Source: Marthasterias glacialis (Eukaryota > Echinodermata > Asteroidea > Forcipulatida > Asteriidae). From it: DNA of 64,000 nt. The stretch covers positions 4,872,049 to 4,936,048 of the forward strand of contig OU452234.1 of NCBI GenBank assembly GCA_911728455.2, written 5' to 3'. Below are positions 45,895 through 58,239 of this stretch, one piece after another. The position numbers and the translations under genes are program-made. Each line of letters starts with the position of its first letter. The first letter of the stretch is position 1. A model generated the notes under the pieces. That model was given only the letters and a program-made list of their open reading frames with translations. It was not told the DNA's origin and did no database searches.

Positions 45895-46050
45895 ACATCC
45901 TTATTGGTTTTGTACACGAAAGCGAAGCAAGGCCGTTCTCGCTCTGCTAAAACACCAGGACCTCATAATTATGTTAAACTCCTCGATTTCAACGGATAGA
46001 CACCCCCGCTAACATGTCTGTCGAGGCTGTAAATCGAGGACTGTAACATG
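45895..46050 (+). repeat. 'CGAAAGCGAAGC' repeat, isolated copy
   Basis: 'ttgtacacgaaagcgaagca', 'gtcctcgctctg'-like text, 'agacacccccgctaacatgt' and 'ctgtcgaggctgtaaatcga' match the units at 47770-48240. Confidence 0.7.
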
Positions 46051-46308
46051 TTTTTCCTTTATGATCTTTTATTCTATCTTCTTCTTCTTTCCTTCTCCCT
46101 TTTTTGTATCAAAAGGCAAACTGAATCGTCCTTAAGTCGCTTTTAATTTGTTCCATACGTCTGAAAAACATCCCTTCTTAAAGCAGTAACGAATAAAGAA
46201 ATCAATAAACATTTTTCACACTCGGCTTCTGTTTGGTAACACTCAAATTAGTAAACTTATAAGGTGACTATTTTGCCGTTTCCCTGGTAATCACCTGTTT
46301 GACAACAT

Positions 46309-46536
<228 letters not shown>

Positions 46537-47347
46537 AAACAACAAATCTCTGATAGCGTATCCTACCGTTGTCAGTTCCTGGTACCCTTATCACTGACCT
46601 ATGAATTGGTTTAGCAGGATTTTGCTGATTAATTTTGGGCCAAAGATCACAGCTCAGAATGACATTACCCAAAACTATAGAGAAGAAAAAAAAGTGTATA
46701 TATTAGTTTTCACAGGGGACTTTTACTTATTAACAGTAGTCAGAATTCAGAAGAAATGAAGTTAGGGGTCATTTTATTCCTCGGGCTTGAGAGGTACAGT
46801 GATTAAGTTCACTTAAGAGGCATCTTTGGTTTCATTACCATAAATATATAATTAATATAATAATAATCGAAATGTATAAAGACTTTACTATATCTCAACC
46901 AAGGTTCTTCTCAGAACCAACTTATCCCACAACAAAAGAGATGTTGTCCGCACGGTTGTAAATACCCTTAAACTGTTTAAACCGTTTGACCTTTAACCCT
47001 TTAAGCAGCAGACATATACTGTCCCTATGCTTGATTCAGAGAGAGAAAGCAAGGTTATCCAAGGTTTAACCTAATATTGACTTTTGCAAAGATTGTTGGT
47101 TTAGGCCAGGCCTAAAAGCAAGTCTACCCACCCAAACTCCGGACTAGCTCAGATCTAAGTCAGCTTTAATTTAACTTCGAGGTCGAAGCTAGCACATATT
47201 TTTTTTTTAAAGAACAAAATGAAAGTCTTACCGTGGTCCAGGTCAGTTAGAAAAGCTTGTATCTTACCTAGTTAACTGTTTGCGTGTCTAGTTAATATTT
47301 TATCATGAGAGCATGTTTGGTAACCTTTCTCGTCTTGGTTGGAACTA

Positions 47348-47704
47348 ATTGTTGGCGTCTTTAGTCTGAATACCTTGCCCATGGCCGCATCAGCTGATTA
47401 TTGCGTGCCCCTCGGCAGACCACTGGTGGCCTCTTACCCTGGTGTCCTGGGAGATACGGGTTGTTTAACACTTACACAGAGTACCCTAAGGTTACTGTTT
47501 GGTGATGATGACCCTTACGAGGGCAGATGTGCCGTGGGCGTAATATACCGAAGGGCGAGCTTTGTTTCTTTTGTATTTAACAAACTGAACAACTCAAGCA
47601 CCTGCAATGAGCTAGTGTGCCAAACAAATAAGGGGCAAGCCAGGGACTGTAATCTTTGTCAATATAAGCGAGTAATACGTTCCAACTCGGCATTAGAACC
47701 GTAA
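47348..47704 (+). CDS. Unassigned Cys-rich ORF
   Basis: It is open from a TAA at 47321 to the TAA at 47702. There is an ATG at 47381 in the frame and an acceptor-like 'ttggcgtctttag' at about 47352. The text reads SADYCVPLGRPLVASYPG, GDTGCLTLTQSTLRLLFGDD and CNELVCQTNKGQARDCNLC; seven cysteines suggest a secreted or extracellular piece. A signal-peptide-like frame (MRACLVTFLVLVGTNCW, ATG at 47305) lies directly upstream but in another frame. This is either a broken gene or coincidence. No family recognised. Confidence 0.25.
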   Translation: MVGVFSLNTLPMAASADYCVPLGRPLVASYPGVLGDTGCLTLTQSTLRLLFGDDDPYEGRCAVGVIYRRASFVSFVFNKLNNSSTCNELVCQTNKGQARDCNLCQYKRVIRSNSALEP

Positions 47705-47769
47705 ACTCACACAATGTGTATGGACCCATTAAGTCCAGGACATCTGTTTGTCCTCCAATATTGTTCCCA

Positions 47770-48240
47770 TTGGGTTTTGTACACGAAAGCGAAGCGAGGA
47801 CGTCCTCGCTCTGTCCAAACATCCCGATCTCTTTGGTTAAGTCCTCGGTTTCAAGTGGTAGACACCCGCACCAGCATGTCTGTCGAAATGGTAAATCGAG
47901 AACTTCTCGTTGTTCTCAAATTGTTTTGGATTTTAGGTTGTTGTTGTTGTTGTTGTTGTTGTTTTTTTTCTTGTTGTGTTTTGTGACGTCCCTGTTGGAT
48001 TCATTTACGAAAGCGAAGCAAGGATGTCCTTACTCTGTCAAAACACCCATATCGTTTCTGTGGAAGTCTTCGGTCTCAACGGGTATTTACCCCACCCATA
48101 CGTAGTTTTTCGTACAAAGTAAAAGTGACGTCTTTACTGGTTTCGTACTCAAATCCAAATCGAGGACATCTTTGGTATGTTAAATGACCCAGATCCCTTT
48201 TGTTATAGTCCTCAATGATAACTGGTAGATATGTTCACCA
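47770..48240 (+). repeat. Tandem 'CGAAAGCGAAGC' repeat, about three diverged units
   Basis: Units start near 47775, 48000 and 48135 with 'ttgtacacgaaagcgaagcg' or variants. They continue with 'gaggacgtcctcgctctgtc', 'aagtcctcggtttcaa(g/c)' and 'tgg(t)agacacccgcacc'. A (GTT)n run (47938-47961) interrupts the array. Confidence 0.7.
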
Positions 48241-48325
48241 ACACACAAACAGACACAGAAGAAAGACGGGTAAACAAAAAAAAACATGCCTTGATTATCA
48301 TCTTTGATGTTGGTTAAATTCACTA

Positions 48326-48690
48326 TTAAAGCCATTATACACTATTGGTAAAGTGTCTGGAAATACTTCCATACCTTATGAGCATCAAGAGTTATTTAAT
48401 CAAATCAACCTGCGAAAGTTTCAGCTCATTTCATTGTTTCCTTTACGAGAAAACAATACAAAGTCATTCAGCGTTTTTGTATTCATTCTAAAGGCCGGAG
48501 TTTTCGTCTCATGAGACGAAAAATCATTTGTGGATCTTATTTCTCTAATTATTCGAAAACGATAACACACCAGACAGAAATATTTCACAGGAAGTTTTCT
48601 ACCATTCATCGTCTCTATACCATGTAAGTTATGTGCAAATCTGCGAACATTTTGTTTTTCGGTGTTCCCAAAAGTGAATATGGGCTTTAA
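48326..48690 (+). repeat. Dispersed 'ATTAAAG' repeat, copy 2
   Basis: Same ordered blocks as 36361-36660 ('agtttcagctcatttcattg', 'gtggatcttatttc', 'cgaaaacgataacac', 'agaaatatttcacaggaagt'). It adds the inner palindrome 'tttcgtctcatgagacgaaa'. Confidence 0.75.
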
Positions 48691-50089
48691 CTTACTGGAA
48701 AGTTCCACTGATTGTTAACGTACATGAAAGAACAAGACTCATCATGTCACTTGTAAATATGAGTCAACAACGCGTTTCGTCAACCATGTTTCGTTAATCA
48801 GTTCGACCCCGATCTGAAACACGCAGCCCCAGAAAATACCCTGGCCCCTGGAGGGAGGGAGGGGGGGGGACACCCGAATCCCAGTCAGTCCCGGCTCTAA
48901 GTTTCCTTCAAAGTGGAGATGGGATTCGAACCGGTATCAAACTAATAGAAATGTATAGAGAAGGTGAACCCGACACCCCCAACATCATCCCCACAGGATG
49001 CTACTTGCTGCGACCCTTATCTCGACTGCATTTGATATCTAATCGTTGAAAGCTAGACGAGTCCCTAGTCTGCAGTTTGCAAGTCAACCCTGAAATCCAC
49101 AGGGAGTAGAATGATAACATGGGGGCATGATACCTCGATGTGGGCAATGATTCATTAGCCAGTCGATGGCAAATGATGCCCTCGGCTGTCTGTCATTCAA
49201 TACGTGCTTAAAGTTTGATGAAGGAAAGACACGAGTTGGCTATGAAAATGATGTATAAAACTGCGGCATTGACCCAGAAGATGGTTCCATTCGCCAGGCA
49301 AGAGTTCAGATCTAGAACAATAGACCTTGTGCCATGACGTCATCTCAACACCATCATGTAAGTTTAAAATATAATGTTGAGACACACACTCCTCACATCG
49401 TTGATCCATGATGTTAAGAGCGTATGTCTCAACATTATCTTAACTTGCAAGATGGCGGCGAGATGACGTCAGTGCAAGTTAAGTGAAGTAGCTCAATTGT
49501 CCGCTAGTGTCTTCGTTCTCAAGACATTCCTCTGTGTGGTAGTATTGTTCCTTAGACGCCCTTGGAAGGGTGGCCTTGTTTTTTGTTTGAGTACCGGTAA
49601 CCCCCCCCCCCCCATTGGTCGGTCGAGGAGCAGTGGAGACGCGCAGGTGCGTACGCGCAGTTGCGTACGCACAGGTGTGTATGCGCGGCTCACGCCATTG
49701 AGCTAGCTTCTTTTACCCTCTGTATGCATTTTTAATCAAGTTTTTCCTTTTTGCCGAGAAAACAACAAATGTAATCATTGCCGCCAAAAAGCCACAATAC
49801 ACCTTTGACTTAAAAAAAACTCATTTAACCCATCCAACTTGTGAAAATAGTTCCACCAGACACTGAGGTCAAGTCTTGAAGAAAACGCCGAATAAGTCTA
49901 AAACGTCTAAAATTTACCAGGCATTTTGAGATAGTTTGAAAATTATCTTTGGCTTATTTCGAGTTGGTATTTTGAAATAGGTAACTGTAAATTTAAGGGT
50001 TCGATTTTCTCGTAAATCGTAGTGTTTGAGACCGAATTGTCACTCTGGTAACTTACTACTGCTATAAAGTAAGTCTTTAGATTGAAAAA

Positions 50090-50360
50090 CGTTTGTTTGT
50101 TTGTTTGTTTGTTTGTTGGGTTGTTGGGCTATTGGGTTGTTTGTTTGTATGTTTGTTTGTTTGTTTGTTTGTTTGTTTGTTTGTTTGGTTGTTGTTTGTT
50201 TGCTTGTTGTTGGGTTGTTTGTTTATAGGAATGTTGGGTTGTTGGGTTGTTTGTTTATAGGAATGTTGGGTTGTTGGGTTGTTTGTTTATAGGAATGTTG
50301 GGTTGTTGGGTTGTTTGTCTGTTGGGTTGTTCGGTTGTTTATTTGTTTGTTTTGTTTTTC
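50090..50360 (+). repeat. TTTG / TTGGG simple-sequence array, copy 1
   Basis: (GTTT)n alternates with 'gttgggttgttgggttgttt' blocks and three copies of 'tataggaatgttgggttgtt'. The composition closely parallels 59366-59640. Confidence 0.9.
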
Positions 50361-51825
50361 GATAAATTAAGTTACTAATAGCGCCACAATATTTTGCCTG
50401 ACCTTGACTGGGTGGAGTGGGGACTGCGCCATGAAGTTACAACCATTCCAATATCTCGCGAGAGCAGGTACTCAACTTTCGTCTTACCAAGTACATCAAG
50501 ATGAAATCCGCTTATCTGAAAGCTCAACATCGCCCCGAACGTGTGAGTTGCACCTTTAGTTCCAAACTTGTGCTGTAAACTGTAAACGTTCTTGAGTGGT
50601 CGTGTTTCATTTTGCTACCACCCTGGATATGAAGAAATGACTCATGAACAATGTTTGCTACATGTTTATACGAAAGGTTAAAATGTATCCAATTACCTGT
50701 GTTTTGGTAACTTCGAAACCTTAATTCTAATCTCCGCCCCTCCCATGCCTGTCCCGAGAATGTCAATTTCGGACGTTAGTTTCAAGATTGTATAAATAGC
50801 ACGATCTCAATGGTGCGAAGTGTGGACTTCTGAAACACCAGTAAAGTGGGACTTCAGCTGTGGGGGAGGGGAGTGGTATTGAAGTTTGAAGCTTTCAGGA
50901 AGTGCGTAATGATTATGTCTGTGTGAATAAGAATAAAATTCAAGTCATTTCTCACTGTAAAAACCAGATCTTTTAAACCAGCGTTCCAAGGGTGTCGAAC
51001 TCTGTTTGCGTTACCTGTATACGAAACAGTAATCGCAAGCAGCCATCGTACGGAAAAATGGCGGGATATATTTTCCTTTACAGCCGCGATTTGGTTAAGT
51101 TGATTCTGCCTGATGATAATTGTGAATGACCGCTATTGTTATTAAAATTATCTAGTAATCAGTGGTTATAACAGGATAGATAGAGGTAACGTTACAGTGT
51201 GTTCACAGTGTTTGTGATTAGTTAATTATTTAAAAAAGTGCTAGAATCACGAGAAATTAGTTAAAAATCATGTCAGTTTTTGTAGTAGCTCGGCCGATGC
51301 AGTAACTCGAGCGTGGAAACGTCATGATGTGTAATACTTATACTAATTTTTTTTATTTTTTGTTCTATCTTTTTATCACTCCTGTATTTGTATATAGCGT
51401 TGTAGGCGACAACAGGTGACTTCTTGTTGTGGGTCTTTGTAATTGTTAGAGCTGTCTCAGTTAAAAGATAAATTAATAAGTTTGGAAAAAGTCAATCAAT
51501 CTTCGGTCTTGTCTTTATCTGATATGTTATCCAGGTTTATCCGTTGTGGTTATTGCTCTACTGCGTGTTTTCACACTTTTACTTCCCTCGTAACTCGATC
51601 CATTTTGCAAGATAATTTACGAGTAAAACCAAATTGGTTGCCGCGATGGGATGCAGTGAGGATACAGTGTTATAATCCGCTTAGCTTCGGGTATTTCCGC
51701 TAAAGCTCGGTTCACTTCGGGATAATTTATTTCAAAGTTGCGGTACGCTGCCTGTTGTAAATAATGCGATATAATGTGTTTTTTGTGTGCGTGTGAAAAC
51801 AACATGCACACTCTAAAATAACTAT

Positions 51826-51979
51826 GGGTGTTAAATTAATTCTGTTGGAATCTATATGTGACAACACCGGCATGGTGTTAGCTATCCCCATTGCGTCGTT
51901 GTTGGTAAAATTTACACCATGTCGCACCATGTCGGTGTTGTCACATTGCAGATACCAAGAGAATCAATTTTAACACCCC
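51826..51979. mobile_element. MITE with about 52-bp inverted arms
   Basis: 'gggtgttaaattaattctgt' and 'gtgacaacaccggcatggtg' at the left are inverse to 'caccatgtcggtgttgtcac' and 'agaatcaattttaacacccc' at the right. The spacer is only about 45 bp. Confidence 0.88.
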
Positions 51980-52291
51980 GGTTTTTGCAGTTCATGTAGT
52001 AGAACAAGCGCAACCACACTGCCCTCTGTAATCATTTTGTTATACTGTTAGGCAACATTAGCTCTGGTTGGTTCCGTTAGCAGATCGGGTCACTAAAAAA
52101 AAAAAAAAAAAAAACTGGTGCGGTGACTGTTACAAGTTTTGTAAAGTTCAGTCCTTTCCACAATGGCAAGTTGAACTGTTAACCGGGCCGCACAGCGGGT
52201 AGTCCGTCACTCACCACCCGCAGCTTTTTCTCCTTTTTTTGGTGATGATATCATGCCCGGTTTACGGACAGATTCCCGGGGGAGCTCTGCC

Positions 52292-52527
52292 TATAAAAGG
52301 GCATCGGCCGGTCAGATGACAGATGTCTTGTCGTGGAATTGTTGACTGAGATGCTTCAGGAAGTGATTGTGAGCGAGTGTAACGGACAGGGCCGAGTGGA
52401 AGATCTCGAAATTCATGTGATGGTGAAGTCAGGGGCGGGAAGAGTGGGGTGGGGATTGACGAAGGATCCGGGGGATCGTATAACCCAATACTGTCAAATA
52501 AAGGGTGTAATAATGTTCACCACGTGA
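52292..52527 (+). promoter_or_regulatory. TATA-box promoter candidate with short ORF and AATAAA (LTR-like layout)
   Basis: TATAAAA at 52292-52298 sits in a GC-rich setting. An ATG at 52351 opens a 58-codon frame (MLQEVIVSECNGQGRVEDLE and following), and AATAAA lies at 52497-52502. The TATA-to-AATAAA distance of about 200 bp resembles the U3-R layout of an LTR, so this could be a solo LTR. I could not delimit TG...CA ends or a target duplication. The ORF is unassigned. Confidence 0.3.
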
Positions 52528-52639
52528 TTGTGAAGCATGACGTGGCAATGTAGCGGCCCTGCCTTTCATCAGCAGCGAGTGGCACGTTAAAACCATTTTG
52601 TTTCCCTCCATGACGCCGAACACTTAGTTTGTGGGTATT

Positions 52640-54060
52640 TTGTTTGTTTGATTGATTGATCATCTATTTATCTATTTATTTATTTATCTATTCATTTATG
52701 TTATTATTTATTATCTTATATTTTGTTTACACTGATAAAACAAGAAAGAAGAAAGAGCACTCCAATTTAATTAGATTTTCTCCCGTGACATCATGCCTGT
52801 AAAGCATAGAGGTTCAGTAAAAAAAACACTATCACATTCAAGAAACCTTTAGAAGAATTTCTCATTAATCAATTTTTACAACTTATCTTTAAATGGACAC
52901 CTCTTAAATAAGTACAGCGGAAATGTTGGGGATACGACTTCAATTTATTTTATTTCTTTGAGTTTAAAGACAAAGTATATAATATAATAGGCTTGGAAGA
53001 TTGGTAAGCATAACAAAAAGGCAACGTTTCAGTTTGAAAGCTGATTAAGTCATAAAGTTACCAGTACAATTCCTCCGGAGAAATATTTCCGTCTGAAATA
53101 CTGGCAAAGCCGAGAAAATGGCGTCTCAAGACACCTCCGAAATCACCGTAGCCTATACGTATGTCTATATGTCGATTGATGTCATCGAAATAAGCCAAAT
53201 ACTAACATGCATGAAACATTCCTGGCATAAACGTAAAACATTTTTCGTTGGTTTCTCTAAAACGTAATCATCGAATTTGGTGAGCTGTTAATAGGTTGGT
53301 TGAATCATGGTGTGTTTATTGATCACTATAGATGGGAACTTTATTCTTCCAAAATACAAACATTGATGTACTTTCCTCTTGATGGATACAGTTGCCTTTC
53401 GATCTCCAAAAGCAAAGGTACCTGAGAGACAGTCCCCCTGAGACCAGTGTCAAACCGATCAAGTGTTCAATATTTGTTGAGAGCTTACGGTGAAGGGGGA
53501 AGACATGGCGCTTGTTTCGGGGTCAGTGCGGGACAGAATGGGGAGGGTACCTCCAGATCCCCCTCGGTCAGGCGCCATTGCAACCAGCTGTGACACAGCC
53601 TCAATTACCTAGTATTACCGTGATAGGGAACGCCCACTGTATTGTTTTTCCCAGTGAAGTTGCTCATCAAGACGCGGCCGTTTCTCTGGGAGCGAGGCAC
53701 GTTTCGCGGGTGGAATGACTCGTATAAGAAGCTGGAGGAAATCGTTCTATCCTGAGGCATTTGGGACACCTATTCTTATCTTACTCCGGCAGTCTCTCTC
53801 AAATGTCAAGGTCTAAGTCGACTCCAGATCTTTGGCAAAATATACCTAAACTAATATAATTACAAGCTTTTAAAATCAATCCCCGGGCTTTCTTCTTTCT
53901 TGCAGTGAAAATACGGTAAATCGGGGGGGGGGGTTACGTCATGCGTTGCGCTTTCGAAAAAAAATACCGTGTAATGGCTTACGTTTGTCAGATATTTTTT
54001 ATTATTTTATTTTTTTTGCACAGTCATAATGTGATAACTTCGAAAGGATAAATTGAAATA
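52640..54060. other. Intergenic or intronic stretch without a supported gene
   Basis: (TTTA)n/(TTAT)n is present near 52650-52720, and a family D core ('atatttccgtctgaaatact') at 53080-53105. A 68-codon frame at 53512-53718 has no splice or start support. Confidence 0.45.
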
Positions 54061-54066
54061 AGAAAC

Positions 54067-54620
54067 GTGAAGGTAAAATATAGGATTGGTAGAGCCGATA
54101 GTGCAGTGTTCTTACTTTGTGTGTTTGGTATAAACATGGAAAAAACTGTGAAAACTTGGGCTCTATCCGTCATCTGAGTCAGGAGAAAATAGTATAAAAA
54201 AACATGCACACTTTTCAGCATGTAAACCCATTGTCCTTAATTTCGATTGTTGCAACCGAAATTACAATCCGGGTCTTCTAATTCTATTTTCTCGACTTTG
54301 ACAGCATTTCAGACAATGAAGTCTGATTATGAAGTTCATACCAGTACCAATCTTCCATAGACATATCTGAAATACTATCATAAGTAGAGAAAATAGAATT
54401 TGAAGATCCCGATTTTAATTTCGATTGTAACAATCGAAATTAAGGACGATGTGTTTGCCTAAAAGTGCGCACGGTTTTTCACTATTTTCTTCCAACTCGG
54501 ACGACGGATTGAGCCCAAATTTTCACAGGCTGGTTTGTTCATGTATATTTTGAATCACACGAAGTAAGAACACTGCACTGTCAGCTTTACCGGTCCTTTT
54601 CTTTACCTTTAATGCTGCAG
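54067..54620. mobile_element. Foldback element (family D), full length, about 550 bp
   Basis: The left arm ('gaaggtaaaatataggattg', 'gatagtgcagtgttcttact', 'gagtcaggagaaaatagtat', 'atttcgattgttgcaaccga') is inverse, over about 250 bp, to the right arm ('gtaacaatcgaaattaagga', 'actattttcttccaactcgg', 'agtaagaacactgcactgtc', 'tttctttacctttaa'). A short loop lies around 54310-54360. It has no coding capacity. Half elements are at 7558 and 39271, and core fragments near 15896, 38755 and 53080. Confidence 0.9.
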
Positions 54621-55362
54621 TGCGGGTAATTTTTGTGTTATCTTATAACAAAAATGAAGGCTCTGCTAAAACACATGGCTAACTGATGATAGGAATAGGA
54701 ACGATCGTTTTGATAGACACCACAAGGAAAGGATGTCAGCCTGATTAGTCCGTGGGGCTCGGATGTAGTTCTTTAGGAACAAGCAGCAAAACAGGAAGAA
54801 TCCAAACCATATTACTGCCGCGATCTGTCTTTCAATTAACCCCCTGAGACCCGGTGAGGGAACGGGTCTCTCTTCCGTTCCCAAATCAAAATATCGACAA
54901 GTTCCCAAGTTCAAAAATAACAGTTTTGGGCCGATGTGATTTGGGGTTATCTTAAACCGTACCAGGGTACGTCCATACCGGCATGAATGCCGGCATGAAA
55001 GAGGGATAATTTTGAACTAGTGTCAAGGTCTTATTAGTCACACAAATATATTTGAAACGGTTTTCAGGTGAGGTTCAACATTCATTCTTAACGAGAAAAA
55101 AACAGGCACACTATATTATAGTATTTACAAGTCTCATTAAGGTTTGTTTAAAGAATTTGTGAAGATGAAGCAATACAGTTGTTTAAAGTCTGAAGAATTC
55201 GTTCTAGTCAAACATAACAATTGCTTCGATAAGCTTTTTAAATATGAGACTTCTGGACTGTCCTTTGTCACGGTTCTCACTAGTAGTACACGCATGTTCA
55301 GAACCTCGCGAGCAAAACTGAGCATGTGCAGGCTTGCTCAGAACTGTCGAAAAGGACCGTTG

Positions 55363-55397
55363 TGTCTGCTGCCGCCAGCGTCTGAAAAGTCGCCCAT
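55363..55397 (+). mobile_element. MITE family A, right-arm fragment
   Basis: 'gtctgctgccgccagcgtct' then 'gaaaagtcgccca' matches the family A right arm only. Confidence 0.7.
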
Positions 55398-55846
55398 TAT
55401 ATGTAATTTTGTTTGTATGGTAACAGGAGGTCCGACACTTTCAAGTACTTCGAACTAGGGATTTGAAATACACAGCAAAACTCTGGTGTTATGCTGGTTG
55501 GTGTGTTATTTCTTCCACCAAAACGTTCAGCAATATTTCAAACATCAGACCAGGATGAGTGTGCATTTGAGACCCTATAAACATCGTTTGCATTTCTGTA
55601 GGTACGAGTAACAACTTATCCATTTCGGTACTGAAATAAATGAGTTCAGAGTTGTGTTACGCAGCGTTGCCGAGGCGGTGTTATCACAGACAGGTACCAG
55701 ACAGAATCAATGTAGCACAGTTTGTGTAGTTTGTTGATAAGTTGGTATTGTTATTAGTTAGTTAGCAAGAGAAGTATTCCCATTCTGGAAATAAAAATCA
55801 AGGAAACCTTGACCGAAAGTACCATGAAAGATATGTTTCGTACATA

Positions 55847-56070
55847 GGCGTACGAGCCAGGGGAGGGGGGGGGGGCAAAGGGGCAAGGGGGGCAAGGAGG
55901 GCAGTTGCCCCCAAGTTCGGGCAAAACAGTGGGGGAAATCGGGGCAACGCAAGATGAAAGGGGAGAGCTATATTAGAAATTGGTACTTTTGTTTTTATCT
56001 CAGTAAAATTTCGGGCGAATCAACCCGTCTGCCACCCTTAACCAAAAAGACCCCATGCGCCTATGGTTTC
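55847..56070 (+). repeat. Dispersed repeat with poly-G tract, copy 2
   Basis: 'taggcgtacgagccagggga', a G-rich tract, 'cagttgcccccaagttcggg', 'agaaattggtact' and 'atttcgggcgaatcaacccg' parallel 30-260. It is followed at 56130-56180 by 'ctcgacgtttcgaacagaac', a string resembling those near Penelope-like element ends; I could not confirm such an element. Confidence 0.75.
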
Positions 56071-57167
56071 GTATAAAAGTCACATCAGGGATAATACCGT
56101 AAGAATGAGGTTTCCTGAAAAGAACCGGGTGGTTTACTCGACGTTTCGAACAGAACTGCTCTGGTCGTCAGCAGGAGACGGCTGGATTCCAACCTGGAAT
56201 CCATTTTTAAAAGAATCCATTTTCAAGAGAGGTCACCGACTATACTACGGTTACAGATGCCATTTTAAACTAAAGCATGACCTGAAAGCTTTGAACACTC
56301 TAAATAACCGGGCACATCCTACTAGCGAGGACCCCGTGTTCACTCCGTGGCGCGACACTGTCACTTTCTGCTATTGTATTAAGTCAAACCCAGCCAACAG
56401 GTTTGTTCATTTCACCGGCACACAGTTTTCTTAACGGATAGTGAGGTCCTGATAGTTGACAGTGAGTTTCACTGAGTAATTGACTGCCGATTTATAAATA
56501 TGCCGGGCTCGTGTGGTGTGACTTATGCCTGACGAGGGTTGTCTTATTACTTTAAGTTAGTACTTCCACGACAGTCTACGACCTCGCTGCACTTTTCAAT
56601 CTGCATGAGCATTTATTACAATCAAACAAGTATGGAAGGGTGTGTGCCTTTGGTTGTAATTACAGACTTGTTGATCGTCTTACATGCTGTGTTTATCTTT
56701 CCAATCGTACAAGGATGAGCAATGAGAGGGATGTTAAGAAGATAATGACGGCTGTTTGCGGTTTTCCTGCAGAATGACATCTGTGTATTGAGTTTGAATA
56801 GTCCCTGATCCAAGACGTTAGTAGGTGTGTTTTTCATAGTGTTGCAAATGTAACCAATGAAATAGTCGAAATGTAAATGACCGAAAAGGCGTTTTCGGTC
56901 AATCTTTTTGTAGCCACTTGATGTACGAGGTTGCGGAACCACTTCGACCCCAACGTACTATAATGCAATGTTGTTGCACTGACAATGTACATGTATTTAC
57001 ATTGATGATTTCAATGGGTTTGGCTGAATGCGACAGTGCAGACAGTTCAGACGAGCTAGTGGAAAATTGAACTCGGCTTGTGATTAGCTAGTGATTAAAA
57101 CAACATTAACCTTTTTATATCTGTAAAGTTAGCGTTTCATCTATTCTCTGCAAGTAACAAACAATAG

Positions 57168-57295
57168 ACCCTATACGTCTGACGTCATGAGTCCCATAGA
57201 TATATGTACAACAGCGCCCTTTAACGAGGTCAAAAAGGCAGTAAGTTTACTGTAGGAAAACGGCTGTGCATACCCTCCACAACAACGCAAAAACG

Positions 57296-57296
<1 letters not shown>
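57168..57296 (-). repeat. Dispersed repeat, copy 2 (inverse of 2118-2235)
   Basis: 'gtctgacgtcatgag', 'acagcgccctttaacgaggt' and 'ctgtaggaaaacggctgtgc' are the reverse complement of the copy near position 2150. The element ends exactly where the (CAA)n tract begins. Confidence 0.75.
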
Positions 57297-57298
<2 letters not shown>

Positions 57299-57366
<68 letters not shown>

Positions 57367-57467
57367 GCAACAACAACAACAACAACAACAACAACAACGA
57401 CGACGACGACGACAACAACAACAACAACAACAACAGCAGCAGCGGCAAAAACAACAACAGCAACAGC

Positions 57468-57522
<55 letters not shown>

Positions 57523-57548
57523 GCAGCAGCAGCAGCAGCAAAAACAAT

Positions 57549-57585
<37 letters not shown>

Positions 57586-57684
57586 CTAGCAGCTGCAACA
57601 GAAATAGCAGCAGCAACAACAACAACAACTACAACAACACTAACAACAACAACAACGACGGCGACGGCGTCGACGACGATGACT

Positions 57685-57716
<32 letters not shown>

Positions 57717-57720
57717 GACG
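57299..57720. repeat. Compound (CAA)n / (CAG)n / (CGA)n microsatellite
   Basis: About 420 bp of trinucleotide repeats, mainly CAA with CAG, CGA and GAC blocks. The poly-Gln, poly-Val and poly-Leu frames across it are artefacts. Confidence 0.97.
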
Positions 57721-58239
57721 ATGAAGTCTATAAAGTACAAATCAAAATGTAAGTTTTTCCAAAAATTTCAAACACATCACTGACATATTCCGATTTAAAA
57801 GAAGATGGCGTAGAATTGCTAATTTTGTTTTAACCTCCCCCAAAGCAGACAAAGTGCTACATATAACAGTACTTAAAAAAAAGCGTTTTTCGTTGAAACA
57901 ATGCGTTCTTTTTTTAAATAAGAGATTCGTTGTCTTAATTGAATACCACGGGACACTGAGTGATGGGATAATTAACGGTATGGTCATGACAATTAACCAC
58001 TTTTTCCCCACTTCAAATCCCTGATCTTTCCGGCCAAGGAAAATGGGAGGAAACATCAGTTGGGGATTCGGATATTGATTTGGACGATTCGATAAATCAG
58101 AATGCTTGCCCTTAATCCAATCAATTCTGATCCGATAGATGGAAATCGCGCTGGGAAATACTTCAATTTATTTCATTCCATTGTCTGCTCCCACGACGCG
58201 TCATCTAGTGTTGCGAAGAATTGTGTCGTTGTTTTGTCT

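Noticed and set aside
57171..57740. Poly-Gln and poly-Val/Leu frames up to 189 codons
   Set aside because: They are translations of the compound CAA/CAG/CGA repeat.
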